Shown one piece after another: positions 42,271 through 51,062 of a stretch of 64,000 nt of DNA. Below the pieces are notes generated by a model. The model did not search any database. It was not told the origin of the DNA and saw only the letters and a program-made list of their open reading frames with translations. The stretch comes from Cedecea selenatireducens (GTDB lineage Bacteria > Pseudomonadota > Gammaproteobacteria > Enterobacterales > Enterobacteriaceae). A program made the position numbers and the translations under genes. The stretch covers positions 186,001 to 250,000 of the forward strand of contig NZ_JBHIKW010000005.1 of the NCBI RefSeq assembly GCF_042138895.1, in the 5' to 3' direction. The stretch's first letter is position 1; the number at the start of each line of letters is the position of its first letter.

Positions 42271-43212
42271 TTAGCGGGCGCTAACCAGCTCACGCTTCAT
42301 GTCGATGATCTGCTGGAAGTCAGCCACAGATGCCGGGCCGATGTGCTGGGTGCCGCCCATCGCCTTCACGAAGCAACCGTGATCTTCTTTATCCAGTTTC
42401 TTCACCGCATCCACGACTTTTGCCTTGAAGTCAGCCGGCAGCTTGTTGCTGACCAGGATCGGGCCGTTCGGGATCAGTGGGGAAGTCCAGATGATGCGGA
42501 TCTGCTTCATCAGGTCAGGGTGATCCATACGGATCAGGCGGTTAAACGCCCCGGCGCTGTAGCCGTCGTTATAGTCGCCGACCATTGAAGCCCAGGTCAC
42601 CGCGCCGGCAAACTGGCCGTTCAGCACGCCCAGAATGTCCTGCTCGTGGCCGCCGGAGAAGGTCACGCTGGAGAAGAAGTTGTTGTATTTGTTGTCCGGA
42701 GTGCCGCCGAGCTTCTGTTTGAACTCGTGGTTAGGGATCAGATAGCCAGAAGTGGAGTCAGGATCGGCGAAGCCGAAGGATTTCCCTTTCAGATCTTCGA
42801 TGGTTTTGTACGGGCTGTCGGCCTTAACGATAACCACAGAGTGGTAGCCGCGGGACTGATCTTTATCGTCAACCGCGATGCCAACGATATCCACCGCTTT
42901 CGGATCGTTCATGTACACCGAAGCGTAGGAAGAAGGGGACATGCTCAGCACCAGGTCGACTTTACCGCCGATCAGGCCCTGAATAACGCCAGAGTAGTCA
43001 GAAGAGTTACGCAGTTTAGTGTCGACATTCAGTTCTTTATCCATGAACTGCTTCACACACTGGTTATCACCAATTTGCTGGGTCGCATTCTGCCCGCCGA
43101 GGATCCCGAGGTTCAGTTCGCGCGGCTGGTCAGCAGCCATTGCGTGGCCTGCAATCACAAGGCCAGTAATCACTGCAGATAAACGTAATGCGCCAGTCAG
43201 TTGCTTTTTCAT
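42271..43212 (-). CDS. phnD: Phosphonate-type ABC transporter, substrate-binding protein
   Basis: PhnD is the periplasmic binding protein of the importer. The product is about 313 residues with a signal peptide ending AMA and mature start ADQPRELNLGILGGQNATQQ. It has the PhnD-family motifs DLVLSMSPSSYAS, KGKSFGFADPDSTSGYLIP and FSGGHEQDILGVLNGQFAGA. The FADPDSTSGYL loop supplies phosphonate/phosphate contacts in this family, but which phosphonate, phosphite or ester is bound cannot be read from the sequence. ATG 43218 is an alternative start. Confidence 0.92.
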   Translation of the reverse strand: MKKQLTGALRLSAVITGLVIAGHAMAADQPRELNLGILGGQNATQQIGDNQCVKQFMDKELNVDTKLRNSSDYSGVIQGLIGGKVDLVLSMSPSSYASVYMNDPKAVDIVGIAVDDKDQSRGYHSVVIVKADSPYKTIEDLKGKSFGFADPDSTSGYLIPNHEFKQKLGGTPDNKYNNFFSSVTFSGGHEQDILGVLNGQFAGAVTWASMVGDYNDGYSAGAFNRLIRMDHPDLMKQIRIIWTSPLIPNGPILVSNKLPADFKAKVVDAVKKLDKEDHGCFVKAMGGTQHIGPASVADFQQIIDMKRELVSAR

Positions 43213-43247
43213 TATCATTGCCTGTGTTGTATCAATTGGAGAGAGAA

Positions 43248-44090
43248 TTAATGCACTTGATTGATTTCATCGCCGTACAAGAGATGCAGCACGTCCTCCG
43301 TTAACATCGCCGGATGACCGTCAAACACGATATTTCCTTTTGCAACCCCGATAACGCGGGTGCAGTACTCCTTCACCAGCTCGATGGAATGCAGGTTCAC
43401 CATCACGCTGATGCCTTGCTCACACACTTCACGCAGCACTTTCATGATGCGTTGGGTATTTTTCGGGTCGAGGGAAGCCACCGGCTCATCGGCCAGCAGG
43501 ATGCCTGGGTTTTGCATCAGCGCCCGGCAAATGGCTACGCGCTGCATCTGGCCGCCGGAAAGGTTCTCGGCGCGCTGCAGGGCGTGAGGCAGCATGTTCA
43601 TCCACTCCAGCAGGGAAATGGCGCGGGCGCGGTCTGCCTCAGGGAAAACTTTAAACAGGGATTTCAGCGTGGAGGTCTGGCTCAGGCGGCCCAGCAGCAC
43701 GTTAGTCAGCACGTCCAGTCTCGGCACAAGGCAGAAATCCTGGAAAATCATGCCGCATTCGGTGCGCCACTGGTTCAGAGCGCGACCGCTGAGTTTAGAC
43801 ACATCGTGCGGCATCCCGACTTCTGGAAAGCTGAGGATCTCGCCCGACGTGGCAGTATGCGTACCGTTGAGAATATGCAGCAGCGTGGATTTGCCCGCGC
43901 CTGAGCGGCCAATCACGCCAACCAGCTCACCGGCATGCAGGTCGAAGTTAATGTCGTGCAGCACGGTCTGATGGGAGTTATAGGCCTTACTCAGGCTCTT
44001 AACGCTCAGTACTTTACGGCCCGGAGCGGGTGCAAACTGCGGCAGAGACTCCAGGTCAGAGTTGGTAACAACGGCAAGGGATCTGTTCAT
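43248..44090 (-). CDS. phnC: Phosphonate-type ABC transporter, ATPase
   Basis: PhnC is the ATPase of the importer and the first gene of the phnC-D-E-E operon. The product is about 280 residues with Walker A GRSGAGKST, signature LSGGQMQR and Walker B GILLADEPVASLDP. The first 30 residues (NRSLAVVTNSDLESLPQFAP) precede the ABC domain and are longer than in E. coli PhnC. The frame is open to 44198; ATG 44090 and 44096 are the plausible starts. phnD follows after 35 bases. No phn lyase, phosphonatase or ptx gene is seen nearby. Confidence 0.9.
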   Translation of the reverse strand: MNRSLAVVTNSDLESLPQFAPAPGRKVLSVKSLSKAYNSHQTVLHDINFDLHAGELVGVIGRSGAGKSTLLHILNGTHTATSGEILSFPEVGMPHDVSKLSGRALNQWRTECGMIFQDFCLVPRLDVLTNVLLGRLSQTSTLKSLFKVFPEADRARAISLLEWMNMLPHALQRAENLSGGQMQRVAICRALMQNPGILLADEPVASLDPKNTQRIMKVLREVCEQGISVMVNLHSIELVKEYCTRVIGVAKGNIVFDGHPAMLTEDVLHLLYGDEINQVH

Positions 44091-44255
44091 AACCATTCCA
44101 AATGAGTTAGCGAAGCTGGCCCTATTTATCGTGGTGTTGTGTGACTTTTTGATTACGGCTAAAAGAACAAATAATGAACGCCGTGAAAATTCAGTCACCG
44201 TCAGAACGGATGTGTTGCGCGTAGAAACCGCTTGGGCAGGGGGTGTACAGGAAAT

Positions 44256-44291
44256 AAAAAACCACCCGGCCCGTTAAGGCGAAGGTGGTTT
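44256..44291 (-). terminator. Terminator after dkgA
   Basis: On the minus strand AACCACC and GGTGGTT frame a long loop and are followed by TTTTATTTCC. It lies 19 bases past the dkgA stop. Confidence 0.65.
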
Positions 44292-44309
44292 GGGAAAGAA
44301 AATCTGGAC

Positions 44310-45137
44310 TTAGCCGACAAACACATCCGGGTCTGGCCCAAGACGTTTGCCGCAGTCGAGCTTCGCAATTTCAGCCAGCTCGTCTTTGTCCAGCCGGAAG
44401 TCGAACACCTCAAAGTTTTCGGCAATACGAGCAGGCGTGACCGATTTAGGGATAACCACCAGTCCGCTATCCAGGTGCCAGCGAATCACAACCTGCGCCG
44501 GCGTTTTGCCGTATTTTTCCGCTAAATCACGAATGATTTTCTGATCAAACACGCCTTCGCCGCCCTGAGCCAGCGGGCTCCATGACTCGGTCTGAATCTT
44601 ATGGGTAGCGTTCCACGCATGAATCTGGCGCTGCTGCAGCAGTGGGTGCAGCTCAATCTGGTTAATAACCGGGCTAACGCCGGTTTCGTCGATCAGCCGC
44701 TGGAGATGATTAATATTGAAGTTACACACCCCGATACTCTTCACCAGGCCCTCTTTTTGCAGCTCAATCAGCCCTTTCCAGGCTTCGAGGTAGCGATCCT
44801 TACTCGGCACCGGCCAGTGCAGCAGGTAGAGATCGACGTAGTCGAGCTGCAGCTTTTCAAGGCTGTCTTCCAGCGCCTGGCGAGGCCGCTGCTGGTCGCT
44901 GTTCCATAGCTTTGTAGTAATGAACAGGTCGTCACGCGCAACGCCTGCGCTCTTCAGCGCGGCGCCTACGCCGTCCTCATTTTTGTAGGCGGCGGCGGTA
45001 TCAATGGAGCGGTACCCCACCTCCAGCGCTTTCTCAATGGCTGTCCTGACCTGGTCGTTGCTTGCCTGCCAGACACCGAGCCCAAGCTGCGGCATCACGT
45101 TGCCATCCTGGAGCTTGATTAAGGTTGGATGAGTCAT
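44310..45137 (-). CDS. dkgA: 2,5-diketo-D-gluconate reductase A (aldo-keto reductase)
   Basis: DkgA (YqhE) is a broad NADPH-dependent aldo-keto reductase acting on 2,5-diketogluconate, methylglyoxal and furfural. The 275-residue protein equals the E. coli length. The catalytic tetrad is visible as D46 and Y51 (DTAAAYKNE), K76 (ITTKLW) and H107 (LLHWPV); the NADPH motif IPKSVTPARIAENF is near the C-terminus. The start at 45137 follows AAGGAGG. It is downstream of yqhD with a hairpin between them; in E. coli both are induced by YqhC in response to aldehydes. Confidence 0.95.
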   Translation of the reverse strand: MTHPTLIKLQDGNVMPQLGLGVWQASNDQVRTAIEKALEVGYRSIDTAAAYKNEDGVGAALKSAGVARDDLFITTKLWNSDQQRPRQALEDSLEKLQLDYVDLYLLHWPVPSKDRYLEAWKGLIELQKEGLVKSIGVCNFNINHLQRLIDETGVSPVINQIELHPLLQQRQIHAWNATHKIQTESWSPLAQGGEGVFDQKIIRDLAEKYGKTPAQVVIRWHLDSGLVVIPKSVTPARIAENFEVFDFRLDKDELAEIAKLDCGKRLGPDPDVFVG

Positions 45138-45157
45138 ACGTACCTCCTTAATAGTGC

Positions 45158-45182
45158 GAAAAACACCGGGCAAGCCCGGTGT
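45158..45182 (-). terminator. Hairpin between yqhD and dkgA
   Basis: Perfect stem ACACCGGGC-AA-GCCCGGTGT; on the minus strand it is followed by four T's and then CGC. It would partly terminate yqhD transcripts before dkgA. Confidence 0.75.
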
Positions 45183-45240
45183 AAGTTTTTTATTAAGTCT
45201 AGTCGAAACTCAGGCAATGAAAGCCATCACCAGGATTCTC

Positions 45241-46404
45241 TTAGCGAGCGGCTTCGTAAATGCGGCGGCTAACGTCCAGCGTGATGTCCTGATGTTCACC
45301 CAGCTTAGTCATGCCTTTTTCTTCCAGTTTCACCAGCAGAGCAGGGATGGAACTGCCGTCCAGGCCGTAGGCGGACAGGCGAGTCGCGGTGCCCATTTTC
45401 TCGAAGAAATTGCGCGTAGCTTCGATAGCAGCATCAATACGTTCGTCTTCGCTGCCGGAAGTGATGTTCCAGACGCGCTCTGCATATTGCAGCAGTTTGG
45501 CACGCTTCTCGTTACGTTTTTCATTCATCAGAGAAGGCAGAACCACCGCCAGGGTCTGAGCGTGATCCAGGCCGTGCATTGCGGTCAGTTCGTGGCCCAG
45601 CATATGGGTTGCCCAGTCCTGCGGCACGCCGGCCCCGATCAGGCCGTTCAGCGCCATCGTCGCGGCCCACATCACGTTCGCACGAACGTCATAGTTTTCC
45701 GGATCTTTCAGCGCTTTCGGGCCGTCTTCAATCAGCGTCAGCAGAATGCCTTCGGCAAAACGATCCTGAACTTTGGCGTTAACCGGGTAGGTCAGGTACT
45801 GCTCGATGGTGTGAACAAAGGCATCCACCACGCCGTTAGCAACCTGTTTAGGCGGCAGGGTGTAGGTGTAAACCGGATCCAGAACCGCAAAGACAGGCTG
45901 TACGAAGTCAGACATAAACGCCTGTTTGTCGCCGGTAGAACGGCGGGAAACCACTGCGCCTTTGTTGGACTCGGAGCCGGTGGCCGGCAGCGTCAGTACG
46001 GAGCCCATTGGGATCGCGCTTTTCACGTCGTTACCGCGGGTCAGCAGAATGTTCCACGGATCGATATCCTGCGGATAGTGAGCCGCAGCCGCGATGAATT
46101 TAGTGCCGTCGAGCACGGAGCCGCCGCCGACTGCCAGCAGGAAAGTCACGTTTTCTTTACGCGCGATTTCCACGGCTTTCATCAGCGTTTCGTAAGACGG
46201 GTTAGGTTCGATGCCGCCAAACTCCAGCACGTCGAGGCCTTTCAGCGCGTCTTTAACCTGGCCCAGTACGCCAGTTTTAATCACGCTGCCGCCGCCGTAG
46301 GTCACCAGGACGCGAGCGTCCGCTGGGATCTGGTCACGCAGTTCTGCCAGGGAGCCTTTACCAAACAGGATGCGGGTTGGGGTATGAAGATTGAAGTTAT
46401 TCAT
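45241..46404 (-). CDS. yqhD: NADPH-dependent aldehyde reductase
   Basis: YqhD is an iron-type alcohol dehydrogenase that reduces toxic aldehydes such as acrolein, malondialdehyde, furfural and butanal with NADPH. The 387-residue product has the E. coli length and starts MNNFNLHTPTRILFGKG. It shows the NADPH-binding YGGGSVIKTG and AVGGGSVLDGTKFIA, and metal-ligand regions GVVDAFVHTIEQYL, MLGHELTAMHGLDHAQTLA. The start at 46404 was chosen by family match; the frame is open to 46485. It is divergent from its activator gene yqhC. Confidence 0.95.
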   Translation of the reverse strand: MNNFNLHTPTRILFGKGSLAELRDQIPADARVLVTYGGGSVIKTGVLGQVKDALKGLDVLEFGGIEPNPSYETLMKAVEIARKENVTFLLAVGGGSVLDGTKFIAAAAHYPQDIDPWNILLTRGNDVKSAIPMGSVLTLPATGSESNKGAVVSRRSTGDKQAFMSDFVQPVFAVLDPVYTYTLPPKQVANGVVDAFVHTIEQYLTYPVNAKVQDRFAEGILLTLIEDGPKALKDPENYDVRANVMWAATMALNGLIGAGVPQDWATHMLGHELTAMHGLDHAQTLAVVLPSLMNEKRNEKRAKLLQYAERVWNITSGSEDERIDAAIEATRNFFEKMGTATRLSAYGLDGSSIPALLVKLEEKGMTKLGEHQDITLDVSRRIYEAAR

Positions 46405-46589
46405 GATGGGTTTCCCGTTCGTTAGATGAGTTACATTGCTAAATCTGATGGCGCTTATTGTGGTCCGCCACCCTGTCTCTCTCAATGCATATTCCTGCCT
46501 TTATCTTGCCTGTTTCTCCAAACGGCTGGAGAAACCGTAGGATTCATCGCACACTGTAAGCCGGATAAAAGTGCCGTGGAGACGTAAAC

Positions 46590-47477
46590 ATGAACCGCCA
46601 GGCTATCTGCCAGCAGCTGACGGATAAAATCAATCAGCTGATTTTAAAAGAAAAAAGTGATGTATTTTTTGATGGCGTAAGGCTGATGTACGGCACCAAA
46701 CCGATGGTACGTACCCCGGTAATGTACGATCCGGGCATTGTTTTTCTCTTTTCAGGCCATAAAACGGGTTATCTCAACGACCGCGTATTCCGCTATGACG
46801 CCAACGAATACCTGCTCCTGACGGTGCCTTTGCCCTTTGAGTGCGAAACCTTTGCGACAGCCGACGTGCCGCTCGCGGGGATGCGCGTGAAGGTGGATAT
46901 TCAGCAGCTGCAGGATTTGCTGATGGATATCGGCGAGGACGACCTTTTCCGGCCTCAGTCCTGCACCGATGGAATCAATTCAGCCGAACTGTCGGAAGAA
47001 ATTCTTTGCGCCACCGAGCGGCTGTTGGACGTCTTAGAAAGGCCTCTTGATGCCCGGGTGCTGGGCAAACAAATTATCCGCGAGATCCTCTATCACGTGC
47101 TGACGGGGCCAAGCGGCGGGGCGCTGTTGGCGCTGGTTAGTCGCCAGACTCATTTTAGTCTCATCAGCCGGGTGCTGCGTCGGATTGAAAACCAGTACAC
47201 CGAAAACCTGTCGGTAGACCAGCTGGCGGCCGAGGCTAACATGAGCGTGTCGGCGTTCCATCATAACTTTAAGTCGGTGACCAGCACCTCGCCGCTGCAA
47301 TACCTGAAAAGCTATCGCCTGCATAAGGCAAGAATGTTAATGCTGCATGACGGTATGAAGGCAAGCGCGGCGGCTATTCGCGTCGGCTATGAAAGCGCTT
47401 CGCAGTTTAGCCGGGAGTTTAAGCGCTATTTTGGCGTGACGCCGGGGGAAGACATGGCGCGGATGCGGGTGATTTAA
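46590..47477 (+). CDS. yqhC: AraC-family activator of yqhD-dkgA
   Basis: YqhC senses reactive aldehydes and activates yqhD and dkgA. The 295-residue protein has an N-terminal AraC_N-type sensing domain (about 1-180) and two C-terminal helix-turn-helix motifs (about 195-290, LSVDQLAAEANMSVSAFHHN and AAIRVGYESASQFSREFKRY). Cysteines at FECETF, QSCTDG and ILCATE are candidates for aldehyde or redox sensing, which is inference. A 185-base gap to yqhD holds the divergent promoters. Confidence 0.92.
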   Translation: MNRQAICQQLTDKINQLILKEKSDVFFDGVRLMYGTKPMVRTPVMYDPGIVFLFSGHKTGYLNDRVFRYDANEYLLLTVPLPFECETFATADVPLAGMRVKVDIQQLQDLLMDIGEDDLFRPQSCTDGINSAELSEEILCATERLLDVLERPLDARVLGKQIIREILYHVLTGPSGGALLALVSRQTHFSLISRVLRRIENQYTENLSVDQLAAEANMSVSAFHHNFKSVTSTSPLQYLKSYRLHKARMLMLHDGMKASAAAIRVGYESASQFSREFKRYFGVTPGEDMARMRVI

Positions 47478-47491
47478 GGCGGTGATTGCAA

Positions 47492-47520
47492 AGAGCGAAT
47501 AAGCCATTCTTATCCGCTCT
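47492..47520. terminator. Hairpin between convergent yqhC and yghB
   Basis: AGAGCGAATAAG pairs with CTTATCCGCTCT (one mismatch) around a 5-base loop in the 60-base gap. No long T-run is present. Confidence 0.45.
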
Positions 47521-47537
47521 GGCTGAATCAAGGACGA

Positions 47538-48197
47538 TTACGCGGCGCTAACTTTTTTTTTCAACACCACAAACAGCGTGCCGACAAGGCCAAAAATCAG
47601 CAGGGCAACGGGCAGGATCATCAGGAAGGTCATGACCTGATCTTCATGACGCTTAACAAAGGGGATCATGCTGAGCGCATAGCCCAGGCTGGTAACAACG
47701 CCCACCCACAGCAGCCCGCTCAGCCAGTTAAATAACTGAAAACGACGGTTGCTGAGGCCCGAAATGCCCGCCATGGTTGGCAGCAGCGTACGAACAAAGG
47801 CCAGGAAGCGGCCAGCGAGCAGCGCCAGCAGGCCGTGGCGGTCAAACATCTGCGTGGCGCGCTGGTGGTACTGGGTTGGCAGTTGTGCAAGCCAGCCTTT
47901 CACGGTACGGGTATTGCCGAGCCAGCGGCCTTGTAAATAGCTCAGCCAGCAGCCGAGGCTTGCGGCAACGGTAAGAATAACCAACGTTGGAACAAATCCC
48001 ATTACCCCTTTCGCTATTAGCGCGCCCGCGAGCAGCAGCAGGCTATCTCCCGGCAAAAACGAAGCGGGAAGCAGCCCATTTTCCAGAAAAAGCGTTGCGA
48101 ACATAACGCAATAAACAACACCAATAACGTGGGGGTCGGCCAGCGCGGCAAAATCGTGATGCCAGAGCGCCTCGACAATATTTTTTATAACAGCCAT
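47538..48197 (-). CDS. yghB: DedA-family membrane protein
   Basis: YghB is an inner-membrane DedA/VTT-domain protein; with YqjA it is needed in E. coli for cell division, envelope integrity and proton-dependent drug tolerance. The 219-residue product has the E. coli length and the family motifs FLENGLLPASFLPGDSLLLL and GRFLAFVRTLLPTMAG (the essential acidic and arginine residues are in these). Four to five hydrophobic segments are seen. The start at 48197 follows AGGAA; the frame is open to 48260. Confidence 0.93.
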   Translation of the reverse strand: MAVIKNIVEALWHHDFAALADPHVIGVVYCVMFATLFLENGLLPASFLPGDSLLLLAGALIAKGVMGFVPTLVILTVAASLGCWLSYLQGRWLGNTRTVKGWLAQLPTQYHQRATQMFDRHGLLALLAGRFLAFVRTLLPTMAGISGLSNRRFQLFNWLSGLLWVGVVTSLGYALSMIPFVKRHEDQVMTFLMILPVALLIFGLVGTLFVVLKKKVSAA

Positions 48198-48372
48198 GGG
48201 TATTCCTGTGGAACCGCTTATTGAGCTTGCCTGAGTATTGCTCCCGCAACTTAGGCTCACCTTAATTTCTACACATTGTACCGCTAAAATGCCGGCGACA
48301 CCTTGATCCCAGGCTCAACAAAACGCCGATGATGGCAAAAAAACGCTCCACGGTTACCGCTAAACGGAAATT

Positions 48373-49560
48373 TTAGGCAATGCGCTGGAAACCTACTTCC
48401 AGATCGGCAATCAGATCGTCCACGTTTTCCAGGCCAATATGCAGGCGAACCAGGGTACCGCTGAAGTCGACGCCGCCTGCGGGGCGGATCTCAGCCAGTT
48501 CATCAGGCTGATTAGCGAGAATAAGCGATTCATAACCGCCCCAGGAATAGGCCATGCTGAAATACTCGAAATGATTGAGGTACCGTGCATACTCTTCATC
48601 GCTGAGCCGTTTTTTCAACACAAACGAGAACAGCCCGCTGCTGCCTGTAAAGTCACGTTTCCAGTATTCATGCCCTTTACTTCCGGGAAGTGCCGGATGA
48701 TTCACTCTTTCTACCTGAGGATGCCCGGCCAGCCATTCGGCCACTTGTAGGCTGCTTTCATGGTGCTGACGCAGACGAACGCCCAGCGTGCGAATACCTC
48801 GGCTTGTCATATAAGCGGTATCCGCATCCAGCATTTGCCCCATCAGGTAGGCATTCTCGCGCAGCCGATCCCAACATCGGGCATTGGATACCGCGGTGCC
48901 GACCATCGCATCCGAATGGCCAATCAGGTATTTGGTGCCCGCCTGAATAGAAATATCGATACCGAACTCCAGCGCCTTAAACAGCACGCCAGCCGCCCAG
49001 GTATTGTCGATCATGATGATAGCGTCAGGGGCAACGCGCCTGACCGCCGCGACGATCGCCGGAATATCGTGGACTTCCATGGTAATAGAGCCGGGGGACT
49101 CGAGGAAAACGACTTTGGTGTTCGGCTGAATCAGGTCGGCTATCCCGGCCCCGATATCCGGCGCGAACCAACTGGTGCTGACCCCGAGCTTCGAGAGAAT
49201 TTTGGTGCAGAAGTCCTGGGTGGGTTCGTAGGCGGTTTCGGTGACCAGAACATGATCGCCCTGCTCGACAAAGGCCAGAATAGTATTGGCAACGGCAGCG
49301 GCGCCGCAGGGGAAGAGGGCGCAGCCGGCGCCGCCTTCAAGTTCGCACATCGCTTCCTGTAAAGAGAAATGGGTTAGCGTGCCGCGGCGGCCGTAGAACA
49401 GTTCTCCTTTTGCGCGATTGGCGGTGGCCTGTTTTTTGGCCTCGACGCTTTCAAACACCAAAGAGGAGGCGCGCTGAATGACGCTGTTAACCGAACCCTG
49501 AGTAAACCTCTTGCTGCGCCCGGCGTTGACCAGCGTCGTTTCGATGTGTTTTTCCGCCAT
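48373..49560 (-). CDS. metC: Cystathionine beta-lyase
   Basis: MetC cleaves cystathionine to homocysteine, pyruvate and ammonia in methionine synthesis, using PLP. The 395-residue product (E. coli length) starts MAEKHIETTLVNAGRSKRFT and has the PLP-binding lysine in QAGTKYLIGHSD, the substrate tyrosine region FYGRRGTLTH and the IDNTWAAG motif with the PLP-ring aspartate. The frame is open to 49629, but the family start is 49560. MetJ-type boxes lie just upstream. It is divergent from exbB, as in E. coli. Confidence 0.96.
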   Translation of the reverse strand: MAEKHIETTLVNAGRSKRFTQGSVNSVIQRASSLVFESVEAKKQATANRAKGELFYGRRGTLTHFSLQEAMCELEGGAGCALFPCGAAAVANTILAFVEQGDHVLVTETAYEPTQDFCTKILSKLGVSTSWFAPDIGAGIADLIQPNTKVVFLESPGSITMEVHDIPAIVAAVRRVAPDAIIMIDNTWAAGVLFKALEFGIDISIQAGTKYLIGHSDAMVGTAVSNARCWDRLRENAYLMGQMLDADTAYMTSRGIRTLGVRLRQHHESSLQVAEWLAGHPQVERVNHPALPGSKGHEYWKRDFTGSSGLFSFVLKKRLSDEEYARYLNHFEYFSMAYSWGGYESLILANQPDELAEIRPAGGVDFSGTLVRLHIGLENVDDLIADLEVGFQRIA

Positions 49561-49576
49561 TGTCGTTTCCCCGTTT

Positions 49577-49600
49577 AACCATCTGGATGTCTGGACGTAA
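49577..49600 (-). promoter_or_regulatory. Tandem MetJ boxes upstream of metC
   Basis: On the minus strand three adjacent 8-mers, TTACGTCC, AGACATCC and AGATGGTT, match the met-box consensus AGACGTCT at five, six and five positions. They begin 17 bases before the metC start. Confidence 0.65.
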
Positions 49601-49735
49601 ATTAACACAAAATGCGCAAAGGGCATCATGGCGTTTTTTCAGGTTGGTCAAAAAAGTCATCATTTCGCCGGGGCAGATCTTTTCCTGCGTAAGCGCAAGG
49701 AATGCCTCAACAATTTCTGGCAGTCTGCAAATACT

Positions 49736-49754
49736 AATGAGAACGACTATCAAT
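49736..49754 (+). promoter_or_regulatory. Candidate Fur box upstream of exbB
   Basis: AATGAGAACGACTATCAAT resembles the Fur consensus AATGATAATTATTATCATT at about 15 of 19 positions, 63 bases before exbB. Iron control of exbBD is established in E. coli. Confidence 0.7.
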
Positions 49755-49816
49755 TCGATAGTTTTTTGATATATTAGTCTCAGTTTTGACATTTATTTCT
49801 CGCTGGAGCGTAAGAC

Positions 49817-50551
49817 GTGACGAGTAATTTGATGCAGACGGATCTGTCCGTTTGGGGCATGTATCAACATGCTGACATCGTAGTGAAGATCGTGATGATT
49901 GGCCTGATTATGGCCTCTGTAGTCACCTGGGCCATCTTTTTCAGTAAGAGCGTGGAGCTGATTACCCAGAAACGTCGCCTCAAGCGCGAACAGCAGCAGC
50001 TGGCTAACGTCCGCTCCCTGAATGAAGCGAGCAGCGCGGCCGAAGCGTTTGACAGCAAAAGCCTCAGCACGCTGTTGATCAACGAAGCCCAAAACGAGCT
50101 GGAACTTTCCGCCGGCGTTGAAGATAACGAAGGCATCAAAGATCGTACCGGCTTCCGCCTTGAGCGCCGCGTGGCCGCCGTTGGGCGTCACATGGGGCGT
50201 GGCAACGGCTTCCTGGCCACTATCGGCGCTATTTCGCCGTTTGTCGGCCTGTTCGGCACCGTTTGGGGCATCATGAACAGCTTCATCGGTATCGCCCAGT
50301 CCCAGACCACTAACCTGGCGGTTGTTGCGCCGGGTATCGCAGAAGCACTGCTGGCAACGGCCATTGGCCTGGTCGCCGCAATCCCTGCGGTGGTTATCTA
50401 TAACATCTTCGCGCGTATGATTGGCAGCTACAAAGCAAGCCTTAGCGACGTGGCGGCTCAGGTACTGTTGCTGCAAAGCCGTGACCTTGACCTGGAGGGC
50501 ACAGCCCAGCCGCGCCCGGTACGCAATACTCAGCAACTGCGTGTAGGTTAA
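49817..50551 (+). CDS. exbB: TonB energising complex subunit ExbB
   Basis: ExbB forms the pentameric proton channel that, with ExbD and TonB, energises uptake of siderophores and vitamin B12. The 244-residue protein has the E. coli length and three membrane segments (about 22-42, 132-155 and 172-196), including FVGLFGTVWGIMNSFIGIA and GIAEALLATAIGLVAAIPAV. The start codon is GTG, as in E. coli, with GGAG nine bases upstream. exbD follows after six bases. Confidence 0.96.
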   Translation: MTSNLMQTDLSVWGMYQHADIVVKIVMIGLIMASVVTWAIFFSKSVELITQKRRLKREQQQLANVRSLNEASSAAEAFDSKSLSTLLINEAQNELELSAGVEDNEGIKDRTGFRLERRVAAVGRHMGRGNGFLATIGAISPFVGLFGTVWGIMNSFIGIAQSQTTNLAVVAPGIAEALLATAIGLVAAIPAVVIYNIFARMIGSYKASLSDVAAQVLLLQSRDLDLEGTAQPRPVRNTQQLRVG

Positions 50552-50557
50552 TGCCCC

Positions 50558-50983
50558 ATGGCAATGCGTCTGAACGAAAACCTCGATGACAATGGTGAAA
50601 TGCACGAAATCAACGTTACGCCGTTTATCGACGTGATGTTGGTGCTGCTGATCATCTTCATGGTGGCCGCGCCGCTGGCCACGGTGGACGTGAAGGTTAA
50701 CCTTCCGGCCTCCAGCAGCGAACCGCAGCCACGCCCGGAAAAGCCGGTTTACCTGTCGGTAAAAGCAGACCATTCGATGTTTATCGGCAACGATCCGGTA
50801 AGCAAAGAGTCGATGGTTAGCTCATTGATTGCCGCGACCGAAGGGAAAAAGGACACCACCATTTTCTTCCGCGCGGACAAAACGGTGGACTACGAAACGC
50901 TGATGGACGTGATGGATACGCTGCACCAGGCAGGGTACCTGAAGATTGGCCTGGTCGGCCAGGAAGTCACTAAAGCGAAGTAA
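50558..50983 (+). CDS. exbD: TonB energising complex subunit ExbD
   Basis: ExbD is the single-span partner of ExbB; its membrane aspartate carries the proton path. The 141-residue protein has D25 in TPFIDVMLVLLIIFMV, the essential residue, then a periplasmic domain ending GLVGQEVTKAK. It is co-transcribed with exbB. Downstream, instead of yghA as in E. coli, comes a long non-coding stretch with repeats. Confidence 0.96.
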   Translation: MAMRLNENLDDNGEMHEINVTPFIDVMLVLLIIFMVAAPLATVDVKVNLPASSSEPQPRPEKPVYLSVKADHSMFIGNDPVSKESMVSSLIAATEGKKDTTIFFRADKTVDYETLMDVMDTLHQAGYLKIGLVGQEVTKAK

Positions 50984-51062
50984 GAGGGGGGGCCTCATCA
51001 CGGCCCTTTTCCTCTTGGGAGAGGGTGAAAACAACTCAAGTTTATTCTCTCCGTAGTTGTTA

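Noticed and set aside
44091..44230. Possible PhoB box upstream of phnC
   Set aside because: CTGACGGTGAC and TGAATTTTCAC look vaguely like half sites, but the 11-base repeat is too poor to call.
45154..46425. Long plus-strand open frame opposite yqhD
   Set aside because: Antisense shadow of yqhD, with composition typical of the reverse of a coding strand.
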